The translations under genes were made by a program, and so were the position numbers. Positions 23,792-34,656 of a DNA stretch of 64,000 bases are shown here, piece by piece (position 1 is the first letter of the stretch; each line of letters begins with the position of its first letter). The notes beneath the pieces were generated by a model. It was given only the letters and a program-made list of their open reading frames with translations, was not told the origin of the DNA and did not search any database. The stretch covers positions 184,100-248,099 of the forward strand of contig WTPW01001006.1 of assembly GCA_009809945.1 (NCBI GenBank), in the 5' to 3' direction. This stretch comes from Gigaspora margarita (lineage: Eukaryota > Glomeromycota > Glomeromycetes > Diversisporales > Gigasporaceae).

Positions 23792-23901
23792 GAATATCGG
23801 TGAACACGGTGTATTCCACAGAATAATAGTAAACCACGTGGCNTTCGGCCACGTAATTTTACTATTATTCTGTTGAATACACCGTATTCACCGATATCCA
23901 T
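23792..23901. repeat. Long near-perfect hairpin with an unresolved base at the tip
   Basis: ATCGGTGAACACGGTGTATT and CAGAATAATAGTAAA pair with their inverted copies. The tip reads CCACGTGGC-N-TTCGGCCACGT; the single N at 23843 sits at the apex, where assemblers and polymerases commonly fail. Confidence 0.8.
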
Positions 23902-23982
23902 TAAATAACAAGTATGAATTATCATGAATAGACGACAATACTTGATTTGCGATGTCTCATTTTCATGTATTGGTGATTATTT

Positions 23983-24197
23983 GGGAACCCCACAGCAAAA
24001 GGGGCAGTGGGACAACCAATCAGATTTTGAGATTTTGTAAGATTTATTTACTTTGAAAATATTTTTTTTTAATAATTTTCGCTTTATAATCACATGACAA
24101 TCTTAGATCGTGATTTTCTTGATCGTCCCGCTGCTGGGCGTCTTAAAATATACCCGGGTATATTTTAAAGATTTTCCTTTTTGCTGTGGGGATTCCC
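23983..24197. repeat. MITE-like inverted repeat pair
   Basis: GGGAACCCCACAGCAAAAG pairs with TTTTGCTGTGGGGATTCCC. A palindrome centred on ATACCCGGGTAT is at about 24145-24169. No target duplication identified. Confidence 0.55.
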
Positions 24198-25180
24198 ATT
24201 TATGGATCGATTACGATTATGTTACGACATTAATCATGCAAACAGCAAACGAACAATATGTCGTAATAATTACAAATTAACTAACATGCGCTTAGAAAAT
24301 GAGAGCCACTATATCTATTTACATATTCTTTCAAACAAGCATTTTTTCCGTACCGGAGGCACGGGTTATATGCTAGTTTTTTAGTAAACACGATAAAATT
24401 CACATAGTAATGGGTCATCTAATTGTGAATCAAAATAAAATTTACATAGTAACAGTAATGCATACTTCTAACTATGGAATAAAAGTCGCCGAATTTAAAA
24501 AATCTAATAAATACAACCCAAATACGATAAAAAATTTTGGGCATGTGAGCAATTCATATAGAACATATAATAAATATATATAATTTTGTTGGATGAAATT
24601 CTTCTCCGTTTTAGTCTAAAAGGATCACGAGGCCAATGAATAAGATGAACCACGTCTACAAAAAAAAGATAGTAGTGGGGTTATTTAATTAATTTTGTTC
24701 AACGAACAAACATTTCAGGTTAATTGACGCTATGATTGGCAATTTTGCATAACTTAACTCGTGCTGTATTTCCATTTGGTTTAATTTACCCTGATCTACA
24801 ATGTGACCTCTATAAAGTGAAACAAAACCGATATGTACGTAAATGCGTACATACGTACAACATTTAAATAAATTGAATGGAATAGTCTTGTGTTACAAAC
24901 TAAATCTTCCTATTGGTCTCTGATGTAAGCGAAAGAAACTGTCGTAAATTTGTAAACATTAAGTACATAAGGTAGATTTTAATATTAACATAGTAGATGA
25001 AACTATTTTCTTTATGATTTGAATTTTGATTAGTTTGAAATTTTGTTTTAGCGAATTACATATTTGCAACGATTTCGGCTTGTCTTTAATAGTTAAGATG
25101 TAAAAAAAAATCTATAGTTTGCAAATTAAAACTAAAAATAAAACATAAGACATTGATTTGTGTGGATTACATAATAGTTC
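24198..25180. other. Region upstream of the triple-kinase gene
   Basis: No second gene found. The sequence just before the start codon is AT-rich with no convincing TATA box. A CTCTATAAAGTG lies at about 24806, too far upstream to assign. Confidence 0.45.
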
Positions 25181-28100
25181 ATGGATTCTTTGGAGTGGCT
25201 TGAAAAATCTATTAACGAAAGGCATATAAATTTCTATGATTACGATGACTTTATTAATAAGGAGAAAACTAATGAGGGAGGATTTGGAACTATTCAAAAG
25301 GCTGAGTGGAAAGGTTATGGATTGACCGTTGCTCTTAAAAGCTTGAAAGTTAATAAAAATCTTGATAAACTTGTTAAAGAGGTATAATAAATTGTTTATT
25401 ATCAAAAAAATGTCAAAGATGCTATAAATTTATTTGTACTTTTGTTTTATTCATTTGTCAGCTTCAACTTTTACGATCCGTGAGTTTACATCCTAATATA
25501 AATCTTTTATATGGTTTAACAAAAGGTATGTACTTCTTCCCATTAGTATGCAAATTAAATGAACTTATTAAAATACAATGCTAAAAAGTATCTTTTATTA
25601 TAAAAAGATCCTATTGATGAACACTATGTTTTGATTTTACAATTCGCCAATGAAGGAAATTTAAGAGAATATCTAAGAAAAAACTTTAAAGAATTAAAAT
25701 GGACAGATAAATATCGTATTGGGAAGGAAATATCGCAAGGCCTTTTATTTTTACATAACAATAACATTGTTCATCGAGATCTGGTAAGTTTATTTTGTGA
25801 GGTATAAACGTTTTTATATATTTAGCAAACTTAAAATTTTATAGCATTCTAAGAATATACTGGTCCATGAGCGGAAAATGATGATTGCAGATTTTGGTTT
25901 GTCACAAAATATTAATGATGATGTACAAACATCAAACAGAAGTATCCATGGAATGCCTGCATATATCGATCCCCAATGTTTTAGAAATAGTTCATATATA
26001 CGTGATAAAAAATCTGATATCTACAGTTTAGGAGTAATTTTCTGGGAAATCTCAAGTGGTAGGCCACCCTTTCAATCATTTACATCCCGAGAAGCTATCG
26101 TCATTCATATATTTCGAGGAAGTAGGGAAATTCCTGTTGAAGATACACCACAAAAATATCTTGAGCTTTATACAAAATGTTGGGATGAAATACCTAATAA
26201 CCGTCCAGAAATCAAACAAGTTTATGACACTTTAAATAGCTGGGTTCCTGAATCTGTTAGCAGTACTATAAACACAGAGAACTCGCTAAAAGGGTTGCTC
26301 GATAACGCTATTTCTCAACATCAAATTAATAATATTCAATATAGTGAATTTACTGTTCCCATTTCAATTAGAAATTTTAGTTCAACATACAAATCTGAGT
26401 GGGATCGTGTTAAATTAACGGTGGTTTTTAAAACTTTGCGGTTTGGATCAACTTTCGATGAAAATACTATTCAAGATTCCTTAAAACAAGTATGAGATTA
26501 TTTATTTTGTATAATTAGACATATTACATTATATATTAATGGCAGAATATTATATGATATACTAAGTTTAAAATTTTGCAAAGAGCAAGTTTTCATCAAA
26601 ATATAATTCATTTGTATGGCGTAACAAAAAATGAAGGTATACGTTTTATATTATTATTACTCTAATTGATAGCTCTATTCAATTAACTAATGTCTCATAA
26701 TCAAAATTAATACTCTTTCCCGCATGTATATCATTCAGAAGGAAATTATATGTCAGTATTACAATATGCAAATCATGGAAATCTTAGAGAATACTTCAAC
26801 CCTAATTATTCAAAACTAGAGTGGAAAGATAAATTTCGAATTGCAATGGAGGTAGCAAATGGTCTTACATTTTTACATAATTTGGATATCATACATCAAG
26901 ATCTTGTGAGCATCTAATATTTGATTTAAGCTATATTATTATTCGTTATCTGACTAATATTGCTTTTATAGAACTCTACAAACATTTTAGTCCATGATAA
27001 AAAAGCAAAGATCGCAGGTTTAGTAAAACAAACAGCTATTGAAACCTCAGGTTCACATTCAATGGCTGATAGAATGACAGAATACGTCGACCCCCAATGC
27101 TTTAAAGAACATACATACAAACGCAATCAAAAATCCGATATATATAGTCTCGGTGTTATATTCTGGGAAATCTCGAGTGGTAAAAAACCGTTTAGTTCAC
27201 TTAGATCTAAAGAAGAAATTGCTATACATATATTCAAAGGAGTTAGAGAGGAACCTATAGAACACACACCTCCTGAATATATTAAACTCTACCAACAATG
27301 TTGGGACGACGACCCTCTTAAGCGACCAGAAATGATGACAATCCTTAAAACTCTCAAATCTTTAAATCATCCTGAATCAACAAATCATCGTAAAGGAACT
27401 GAAAAGCATTTAAATAGGTTACTTGAAAAAGCTACGTTTGAACAAAATCTTGCTTACTTTAATTCGTTTGAGTTTGATGGGAGTACAAAAATTACTAAAG
27501 AACTGCACAAATTTTCGTGGAAAAGCTATGGAAAAACAGTTATTCTTAAATGCCTTAAAGCTAATGATAAAAGTTTGAAAGAAAATATTATTCGAGAATT
27601 TATAAATAAGGTAACATTTAATTAGAAATGTTTTGCATTGTACATAGGGTGGGGAACGGGCCGGGAGATAGACCCGAAATTGAGATGCCATGAACGAAGT
27701 CACATGGCATCCATTTGTCACGAAACCATGAACCGGACCCGAACCGTGGCCGGGCTCGGGTCGGTTCCAGGTCTTCGGTTCGGGTCTTCGGAACACTACC
27801 CCCACCCTAACTGTTTATGTATATTATCTTAAATCTTATTAATCTTAATCTTTATTTAAATTATAACCAAAGTTAGAAATTTTACAAAAAATTACCTTCC
27901 ACTCAAATGTTATTAATTTCTACGGAATAACCAAAGGTATTTTTTTTCATTGCTTTTAGATGATAAATGAAATCTCATTAATATTGAATCTTTAATAAAT
28001 AGACTCAAATGGTCACTATAACACAGTTTTACAATTTGTTGGTAATACTAATTTACGTGATCACTTAAATCATAACAATTCAAAGCTTTCTTGGGATGAA

Positions 28101-28775
28101 AAATTCAATATGGCTAAAGAAATAGTAGAGGGAATCGAGTTCTTACATAAAAATAATATAGCCCATTGCAATCTTGTAAGAGTCTTTATGTGTTTTATTT
28201 AGAAATGGGAACAATGCACTTTTTGGAATCATGCGCATGATACCACATGATAAACAAAAAGCCAATTTAGCTAAAATTCTGGTGTATATCATGCATTTGG
28301 AATCGTGTTGGCCCATCTCTTGTAATATTTTATACATCTATCTATAACACTTATTTATTTGATTATATAGCATTACGGTAACGTCTTGGTATACGAGGGA
28401 AAAATGATAATTGCAGGATTTGATTTATTGGAACAAGAAAATCAGAAAGTGTATCCATATATCGAACCTCAATATCTAAAAGATACTTCATATAAACGTG
28501 ACATGAGATCAGACATATATAGTTTAGGTGTCATCTTATGGGAAATCTCCAGCAATAGACCTCCATTTCCTTCGTCCCATTCCGTTAAACTTGGTGGATC
28601 TGCTTCAATTTCCAAACGGATTTTTAAGGGAGAAAGAGAAACACCTATAGAAGGAACACCACCACGATATATTCAACTCTACAAACAATGCTGGGACAAC
28701 GAACCTACAAGACGACCAGGCATAAGTTTAATTCTCAACACTTTAACTAATATAATACATCCAACCATAAAATGA
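25181..28775 (+). CDS. Triple protein kinase: one complete domain followed by two pseudokinase domains
   Basis: Ten exons can be read with GT-AG junctions: 25181-25381, 25462-25525, 25608-25783, 25845-26489, 26567-26636, 26739-26905, 26972-27610, 27873-27936, 28003-28175, 28371-28775 (867 residues). Domain 1 has the glycine loop GGFG (33-36), the ATP-binding Lys in VALK (53), HRDL (144-147) with HSKN, and DFG (163-165), so it should be catalytic. Domain 2 has HQDL (438-441) and GLV in place of DFG (457-459). Domain 3 has HCNL (730-733) and GFD in place of DFG (749-751). Both keep the Lys (VVFK, ILK) but lack a glycine loop. Each domain keeps SDIYSLGVI(F/L)WEISS and a CWD...RP motif, typical of the TKL-like kinases expanded in Glomeromycotina. 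The three domains share the same intron positions. Likely a cytosolic signalling protein; target unknown. Splitting into separate genes is possible but no internal start or stop supports it. Confidence 0.8.
27647..27807. mobile_element. GC-rich MITE inside an intron of the triple-kinase gene
   Basis: TAGGGTGGGG at the left pairs with CCCCACCCTA at the right, with TA at the outer edges. The interior is GC-rich with CGGGTC / GGGTTCGG-type repeats, unlike the surrounding DNA. It explains why this intron (27611-27872) is about 160 bases longer than its equivalents. Confidence 0.65.
28202..28323. repeat. Probable small insertion in the last intron of the triple-kinase gene
   Basis: AGAAATGGG at one side and CCCATCTCT at the other form a weak inverted pair around diverged inverted GGAATCATGC motifs. 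The intron is 195 bases against 60-100 for most others. Boundaries uncertain. Confidence 0.35.
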
Positions 28776-30260
28776 AATAATAGATAACATAGAGTAAGTG
28801 TTTTAGACTAGACATGTTGACGACTTGAAAGTTTGAAGCACATTATAGAAATGTCAATTATCAAATAATTATGTAAATTTCATTTTCTAGTAATAAATTT
28901 TGGCTCAAGCTTCAACTATTCAACATTAAACTTTAAATATATTCAAATTAAGACGATAAGCATAGTATGAATTATTAATTTAAGACGATTATGAATATTT
29001 GTGTGTATTTTAAAATAAATTCCGGTATATTATGGCGTAATACATTACGAACAATAACTTCAAATTTTGATCGAATGCTTCGATACTATGTAATACTATC
29101 AATCCGATTGAAGTTGATGCTACTAAAAATGCAAACTTATACCCTTATTTTTTTCCGATTCTCGATTTTATCATTTTTTATTTATATGAAGAAATTTAGC
29201 ATGCGAATCTGTATATCAAGACTACTTCTATACGATATTGGTAAATTATGTTATCGTGATTCGCCAAACTGCGACCTATGGTTATTTTTTTTTCTTTAGA
29301 TTAATTGTTTAATTGTCAAAAATCGGGTTTAACTCCTAGCCAACGTTAACTTCATTGCGCTTTGTGACTTTCGTGGCTTACGATGTCATATGAGAACCTG
29401 AGTTTTCAAGAATTTTACCAATTCAAATATTACTTTCGCCTTCGATATAAGAAACTCTTGATATAAGATTTTATAAGTCCCAATTGAAAGTTTTAGAAGA
29501 AAGGCTCGATATAATAATGATTTTGGAAATTTTGGATGGAATAGGCGACTTTCTTATATCAAAAATCGGTTGTTTAACTGACAGAAAATATTATTAATAG
29601 GCAATTTGAAATTTCGCTCGATCACCATTCAAAAGTCATGAAGTCCTATTTTTGCAAGGAGCTATAAAATCAGATTCATTGCGGTTTGCAAATTTGCAGA
29701 CCATCTGATTCGGATTTCTTAAATGTTTTTTTAGGCATATTCATCATTTTGTGAACATTTTGCAGTAATGCTGAGATTCATTATTTTATAACATAACTTT
29801 TGTAAGAATATAATTTGCACGTTCATCATTTTGTATAAAACTTACTATTGCATTATGAGTGAAAAGAAATTTAAGAGTTATACCAAAAATTCAATCTTAT
29901 AAGAATTATTACATGATTCTAGCAAATGAATTTGTTTATTAACCAAAACATGCCGGGATATAATTTTTGGTCATTAGAAACTTTTTTTTTTGTTTGTTAA
30001 AAAAATGTATATTATTATAAAAGATATATTATATATGCTATATATATAAGTTGATTAGTACGTACTGTAACTATTAAGGAGGAAGAGCATACGTTTAACC
30101 GATTTAACTCTAACAGTTACTAGGAGATAAGTTTCTGATTTACTCAAATAAAGGTCTCTTCAGCACTACACTAGCTTACTTCCTTTATTTTTCTTAAGTA
30201 AAATCGAAGGGAACTTCTCTACATGTATCTCTCTTTATTGAAGTCAAATTCATTCGTTTA
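28776..30260. other. Non-coding stretch downstream of the triple-kinase gene
   Basis: No reading frame with recognisable content. The 102-codon frame at 28991-29299 is rich in Ile, Leu, Phe and Ser, as expected by chance here. CGATATAAGAA / TTCTTATATC-type motifs recur at 29440-29560. Confidence 0.45.
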
Positions 30261-30262
30261 TC

Positions 30263-30415
30263 GTTAACGTGTTAGCACGTATACGTGTTAAGGGGCACAG
30301 ATTTTAAACATTCTCGATAGCACGTCAACGTGTTAGACTTAGTAGTACCATCGTGAATAACACGTAGCGTGTTAAACAACGCGTTAACGTGCCAAACAAC
30401 ACGTTAACGTGTCGT
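30263..30415. repeat. Cluster of ACGTG palindromes
   Basis: Six imperfect palindromes with inverted CACGT and ACGTG halves occur in about 150 bases, for example CGTTAACGTGTTAG, CACGTATACGTG, CACGTCAACGTG, AACACGTAGCGTGTT and ACACGTTAACGTGT. ACGTG is a common core for bHLH or bZIP-type factors; a regulatory role is only a possibility. Confidence 0.6.
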
Positions 30416-30638
30416 ATATTAATTTCAAATGTATATGTTATGATTTTACAAAAAGGGGTGATTATATGTCAATCAAGTCTACACAGATTTTGACTAACAA
30501 TGAATTATACAAAAATAGAATATCTATTTACAAATGTGGGGGTAAACGAGGGTTCGAGGCACAGGGGCATGCCTATAGGCATGCCTTTCAGCCATTAGGC
30601 AGAGACCCGTATACAAAATTAAAATTAAACCAAATTTC

Positions 30639-31380
30639 TAGGGATGTTAAGTGGTTCGTTCAGTTCAGTTTCGGTCCAGTTCCATAAAGTTCAAAGAAAA
30701 AAATGAACTGAACTGAAGTTTATAAACTTCAGTTCAATTTTAAAGTTTAAACTTGAGTTCATAAACTTAAAGTATGAACTTGAGGTTAACTTTGAAATTC
30801 AAACTCTAGTTCATGAACCTAAGTTCACTAGAGCTATTATCCGGTAAGAAATAATTATCCAGGCAGGTCAGATATTGTCTGACCTGCCTGGATAATTATT
30901 TTTTTACTTAGTCACGATAAATGTTAGATTTATAGTTGTTAGATGAAACCTCGAAGTTTCATGCTAATAAAACTACGTACGTACTAACAAATTAAGATTG
31001 CATCATAACTTGCTGTACAACAGAATCATATGACTTTGCTGTAGCTTTGGTTGACAAAATGTCTTTCTAAGCATGCATAATATGTATGTACGTACGTTCG
31101 TACAAAGATTCGACATACCGTATTACAAATTATATTTAATTTACTGATAATTTCTTTATCATACGTATTACGATTTTGTTATAACCGGGTTCATATAAAC
31201 TGAGTTTTCAACCCAGTTTTATAAGCTAAGTTTATAAACTGGGTTTATAAATCAGGTTTATAAACTAGATAATAAAACTGGTTCAAGAACTTGTCGTTAA
31301 TTTTTCTTTGAATGAACGGCTAAAAAGAGTAGTTTGAACCAGGTTCAGACCCGGTTCATTTGAACGACTTAACATCCCTA
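30639..31380. mobile_element. hAT-like element, 742 bp
   Basis: TAGGGATGTTAAGTGGTTC at the left pairs with GAACGACTTAACATCCCTA at the right. Perfect 8-bp duplication CAAATTTC (30631-30638, 31381-31388). Many GTTCAGTTCA / TGAACTTGAG motifs inside. No transposase frame. Confidence 0.85.
30851..30902. repeat. Perfect hairpin inside the hAT-like element
   Basis: AATAATTATCCAGGCAGGTC then AGA, a TATTG loop, then TCTGACCTGCCTGGATAATT. Arms of about 23 bp. Confidence 0.85.
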
Positions 31381-31592
31381 CAAATTTCTAAGGGTAAATA
31401 AAATTCACGTGTATTCTATAAATTTGATTGGCTAATAATGTCGGATAGTGTGCTGAATTAAGATCCGAAAGAGAAAATGAATGAACATGAAGACGAGCAA
31501 GGTTAGAACAAAATTTGGAGTAAATTTTTGATGTTTTCCGGAACAAATCGCAAATTAATATAACAAAAAATTTTTACGGGTCTCTGCCGTTA

Positions 31593-32290
31593 GGCATGTC
31601 CAGTCATGTGACATAAATGTCATGCCCCATGTGTTATTATAGCTGAGCGCATAATTCAGATTTTATCGCAGAAGCATATGCGACAGATATCAGGATAATT
31701 AATAAAGTATAGTCTGTGCATAAAATGGCCGGAATTAAAGATAGAGTAATATCGGGGTTTATCAATTTTCCTCACCAGTTCCTATCGGACGCATAGAAAT
31801 CTGCATTTGATTGTACGAAACATAAATCATCAGATTTGAAATTTCAAATAACGTGCCGAATGTTAAGTAATAAAACATACCGTTAAAGCAATATAAAAGT
31901 TTAACAAGAAACATATATTATACTAAAATTTTGCAGGGAATTTTTTTGTTAGGACGCAAAAGACAGTTTTGTAAACACGATTCTTTTCGTAATTTTATAT
32001 TACACAGAATCCTGTGGTTTTATTGGTAGGTTACTGATGGGTTCAGTAACTTATGATAACAGATAACGATAATGATAAAAATTTATAACGATAAATTTAC
32101 AACCTGGTGATCTGATCCGCATAATATGTAGCATAATTTTGAAAATTTTATCGCATAATTCGCATAATTTAATTGTAAAGCAGGCAGAATTTTGGGTTTG
32201 TCGCAGCAGAAAATGAGGATCGATCCCCGAAAAAAAAAAATTGACAGATCACGTGTCGTAGACGAATATTTATTGGACGTAAATCATTTT
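31593..32290. other. Non-coding stretch
   Basis: Contains a TTTTTTTGTTAGGACGCAAA motif at about 31946 like that in several other elements. No gene or complete element recognised. Confidence 0.4.
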
Positions 32291-32299
32291 AAAAATTTC

Positions 32300-33500
32300 T
32301 ATCTTTAATTGAAGATATCGAGCATACACCTTATTAATTTAGATCAAATTTTTTCATTTTAACTCTATAAAATTGTAGAATTAAAATAAAGAATTTTTAT
32401 TGAAATTGGTCAGGCGGTGCCAATATATTCGATCAAATTTTTGATTTTTTAAAAATGTTAGAAGCCGCAGCGAAGTTTTTTTTTTAAACTTTGATCGAAG
32501 ATATCATGGCATCCACCTGACCAATTTCGCTTTATTTTAATTCTGTATAATTATAGAATTAAAATAAAAAATTTGTATCAATATTGGTCTGATGGGTACC
32601 GCGATATCTTTGATCAAAGTTTTTAAATTTTAAAAATATTAGCACAATGAAGACTTTTTTTTTAAATTTTGATCGAAGATATCTTGACACCCACCTGACC
32701 AACCTCGATAAACTTTTTTTATTTTAATTATACAGTTCTGTAGAATTAAATTAAAATAATAATTATCGTAATTGATCAGGTGGCTGCCTATATATCTTCG
32801 ATCAAAGTATTTGATATTTTTAAAAATGTTAGAAACCGCAGCAAAGTTTTTTTGAAACTTTAATCAAAGATATGGAATTCACTTGAACAATTTTGCTAAA
32901 TTTTTTTTTATTTTAATTCTACATGACTGTAGAATTAAAATTAAAAAAATTGTACCGAAATTGGTCTGATGGATGGCATGATATCTTCGATCAAAGTTTT
33001 TGATATTTTTAAAAATGTTAGAAACGAGATGAAACACGGCAAAGCTTCTTTTTTTTTTAACTTCGAACGAAGATATCTTGACACACATCGACCAATTTCG
33101 ATAAAACATTTTTATTTTAATTCTACGATTCTATAGAATTAAATTAAAATAAAAAATTATCGAAATTGGTCAGGTGGGTGTCATGATATCTTCGATCAAA
33201 GTTTTAAAAAAACTTTGCTGCAACTTCTAACATTTTTGAAAATATAAAAAATTTGATCAAAGATATATTGGCACATACCTGATCAATTTCGATAATTTTT
33301 ATTTTATTTTAATTTTACAGAATGTAGAATTAAAAAAAAATATTATCGAAATTGGTCAGATGGGTGTCAAGATATCTTTGATCAAAGTTTTTTTTTTAAA
33401 AAAAAAATCTTTGCTGTGCTTCATGTGATTTCTAACAATTAAAAATTTCAAAACCTTTGATTGAAGATATCGTGGCATCCATCGAACCAATTTCTCTAAA
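32300..33500. repeat. Tandem array of palindromic units (array 2)
   Basis: Same design as array 1, but a different subfamily: GATCGAAGATATCTTGACAC, CCACCTGACCAATTTCGA, AT-rich centre with CTGTAGAATT, then inverted ATTGGTCAGGTGGGTG and ATATCTTCGATCAAAG. Unit starts near 32489, 32668, 32862, 33061, 33252 and 33447, so about 180-198 bp each. Spacers carry AAATGTTAGAAGCCGCAGC. Confidence 0.8.
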
Positions 33501-33539
33501 AGTTTTTAGTACATGTTAGCTTTAAAAAATATTTGTAAA

Positions 33540-33755
33540 TAATTAACAATTAAAATTAATTAGACCTCTTTAAATACATTGCAATGGAACCATATATAAA
33601 AATTGTATAAATGTGCATTTTTAGAGCGGTATTGCATTTAGGAAGGTAAAATAAATAAATGTTATATTAGTTGCACCCAAAAGAAGATGTGCATTTGTGA
33701 GGTTTTTTATAGAGCATGCATTTAGAGAGGTGGATTTAGGAAGGTCTGACTATAT
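33540..33755. mobile_element. Diverged copy of the 3765 pogo/mariner-like MITE
   Basis: TAGACCTCTTTAAATACATT at the left and AGGAAGGTCTGACTATA at the right, with GCATTTAGAGAGGT inside. Confidence 0.6.
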
Positions 33756-33774
33756 ATTGTAATATGGGCTGCCA

Positions 33775-34003
33775 TCAATAGAAATCAGGTAAATTAACAT
33801 TTTAAAAAAAATCAATGCCTTAAATTTTACAGCTTATATCTCGATGAATTTCGAAGCCATTGTCATCATTTAATAGTTAAAAGAAAGCTTAAGAGCAAAG
33901 CTTTTTTTTTAACCATTAAATGATGATAATAGCTTCATGATATGAGCCATGAAATTTAAGGCATTAATTTTTTTAAATGTTAATCTGCCATATTGTAATA
34001 AAA
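33775..34003. repeat. Foldback with about 100-bp arms
   Basis: CATCAATAGAAATCAG...AATGCCTTAAATTT pairs with AAATTTAAGGCATT...; TCATCATTTAATAGTTAAAA pairs with TTAACCATTAAATGATGA. The tip is AAAGCTT-AAGAGC-AAAGCTT. Confidence 0.7.
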
Positions 34004-34033
34004 TAATTTATTAGTATCAATAAGACTCTAAAT

Positions 34034-34185
34034 TAGGGATTGTAACCGCCTAAAATTTTTCTTAATCTTTTAATCGTTTAACCGTTTAATTTGGCCGGCA
34101 TTAAAATAATTCCGGCTCATGAGCAACATAATTTTGCCCGGAACTATAGAGCAATTTTTAAACGGTTAAACGGTTCCAATCCCTA
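34034..34185. mobile_element. hAT-like MITE of 152 bp, copy 1
   Basis: TAGGGATTGTAACCG and CGGTTCCAATCCCTA ends. Perfect 8-bp duplication CTCTAAAT (34026-34033, 34186-34193). Contains CGTTTAACCGTTTAA and GGCCGGC. Copy 2, reversed, is at 45008-45167. Confidence 0.9.
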
Positions 34186-34656
34186 CTCTAAATAACATAA
34201 CAGAGGTTATACTTTGTTTATAATTTTGATTGGTTATAATTTTTTAATCAATTAGAATGGCAGAATTTGTTAGAATTCTACAGTATATCGCTTTTGTTAA
34301 ATTATCAGAATCTGTAAAATTTTAATAATTTTTGTTTACAGCTGATTTTGAAAATTAGTGGGACAGATCTTCCAAATTTCGATAATTACTCTTCTTAATA
34401 CTGTAATAAGAAGATTTTGTTGAGATTGTTGAAATTAGTTGATGGTGAAATTGGTGAAATTAGTTTTTCAATATTAAAAATTAATTTAAATTATACCAAA
34501 AATTAATTAAAACTAAGTTAAATCAAATACAATAATTGTTTTAGACTTAATTTATAGATTTATTAAAAATGAAATTATTGTTGAAATTATTGTTGAAATT
34601 ATTGTTGAAATTAAAAAAATTGAAAATGAATTTCACCCCCAACTATAATAACAGTA

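Larger units (their letters stand above)
30598..31588. repeat. Outer inverted repeat around a hAT-like insertion
   Basis: GGCAGAGACCCGTA at the left pairs with TACGGGTCTCTGCC-type sequence (ACGGGTCTCTGCC) at the right. TTA adjoins the left end, and TTA lies one base beyond the right end. Probably an older element into which 30639-31380 inserted. Confidence 0.55.

Noticed and set aside
26567..26636. Exon 5 of the triple kinase starting at AAG|AGCAAG (26584)
   Set aside because: That acceptor leads to an early stop. CTAAG at 26562-26566 gives a 70-base exon in frame with the FKILQ...FHQNIIHLYGVTK pattern shared by the other domains.
27419..27832. Open frames over the GC-rich intron segment
   Set aside because: They overlap the end of exon 7 and the MITE in the intron; openness reflects the GC-rich insertion.
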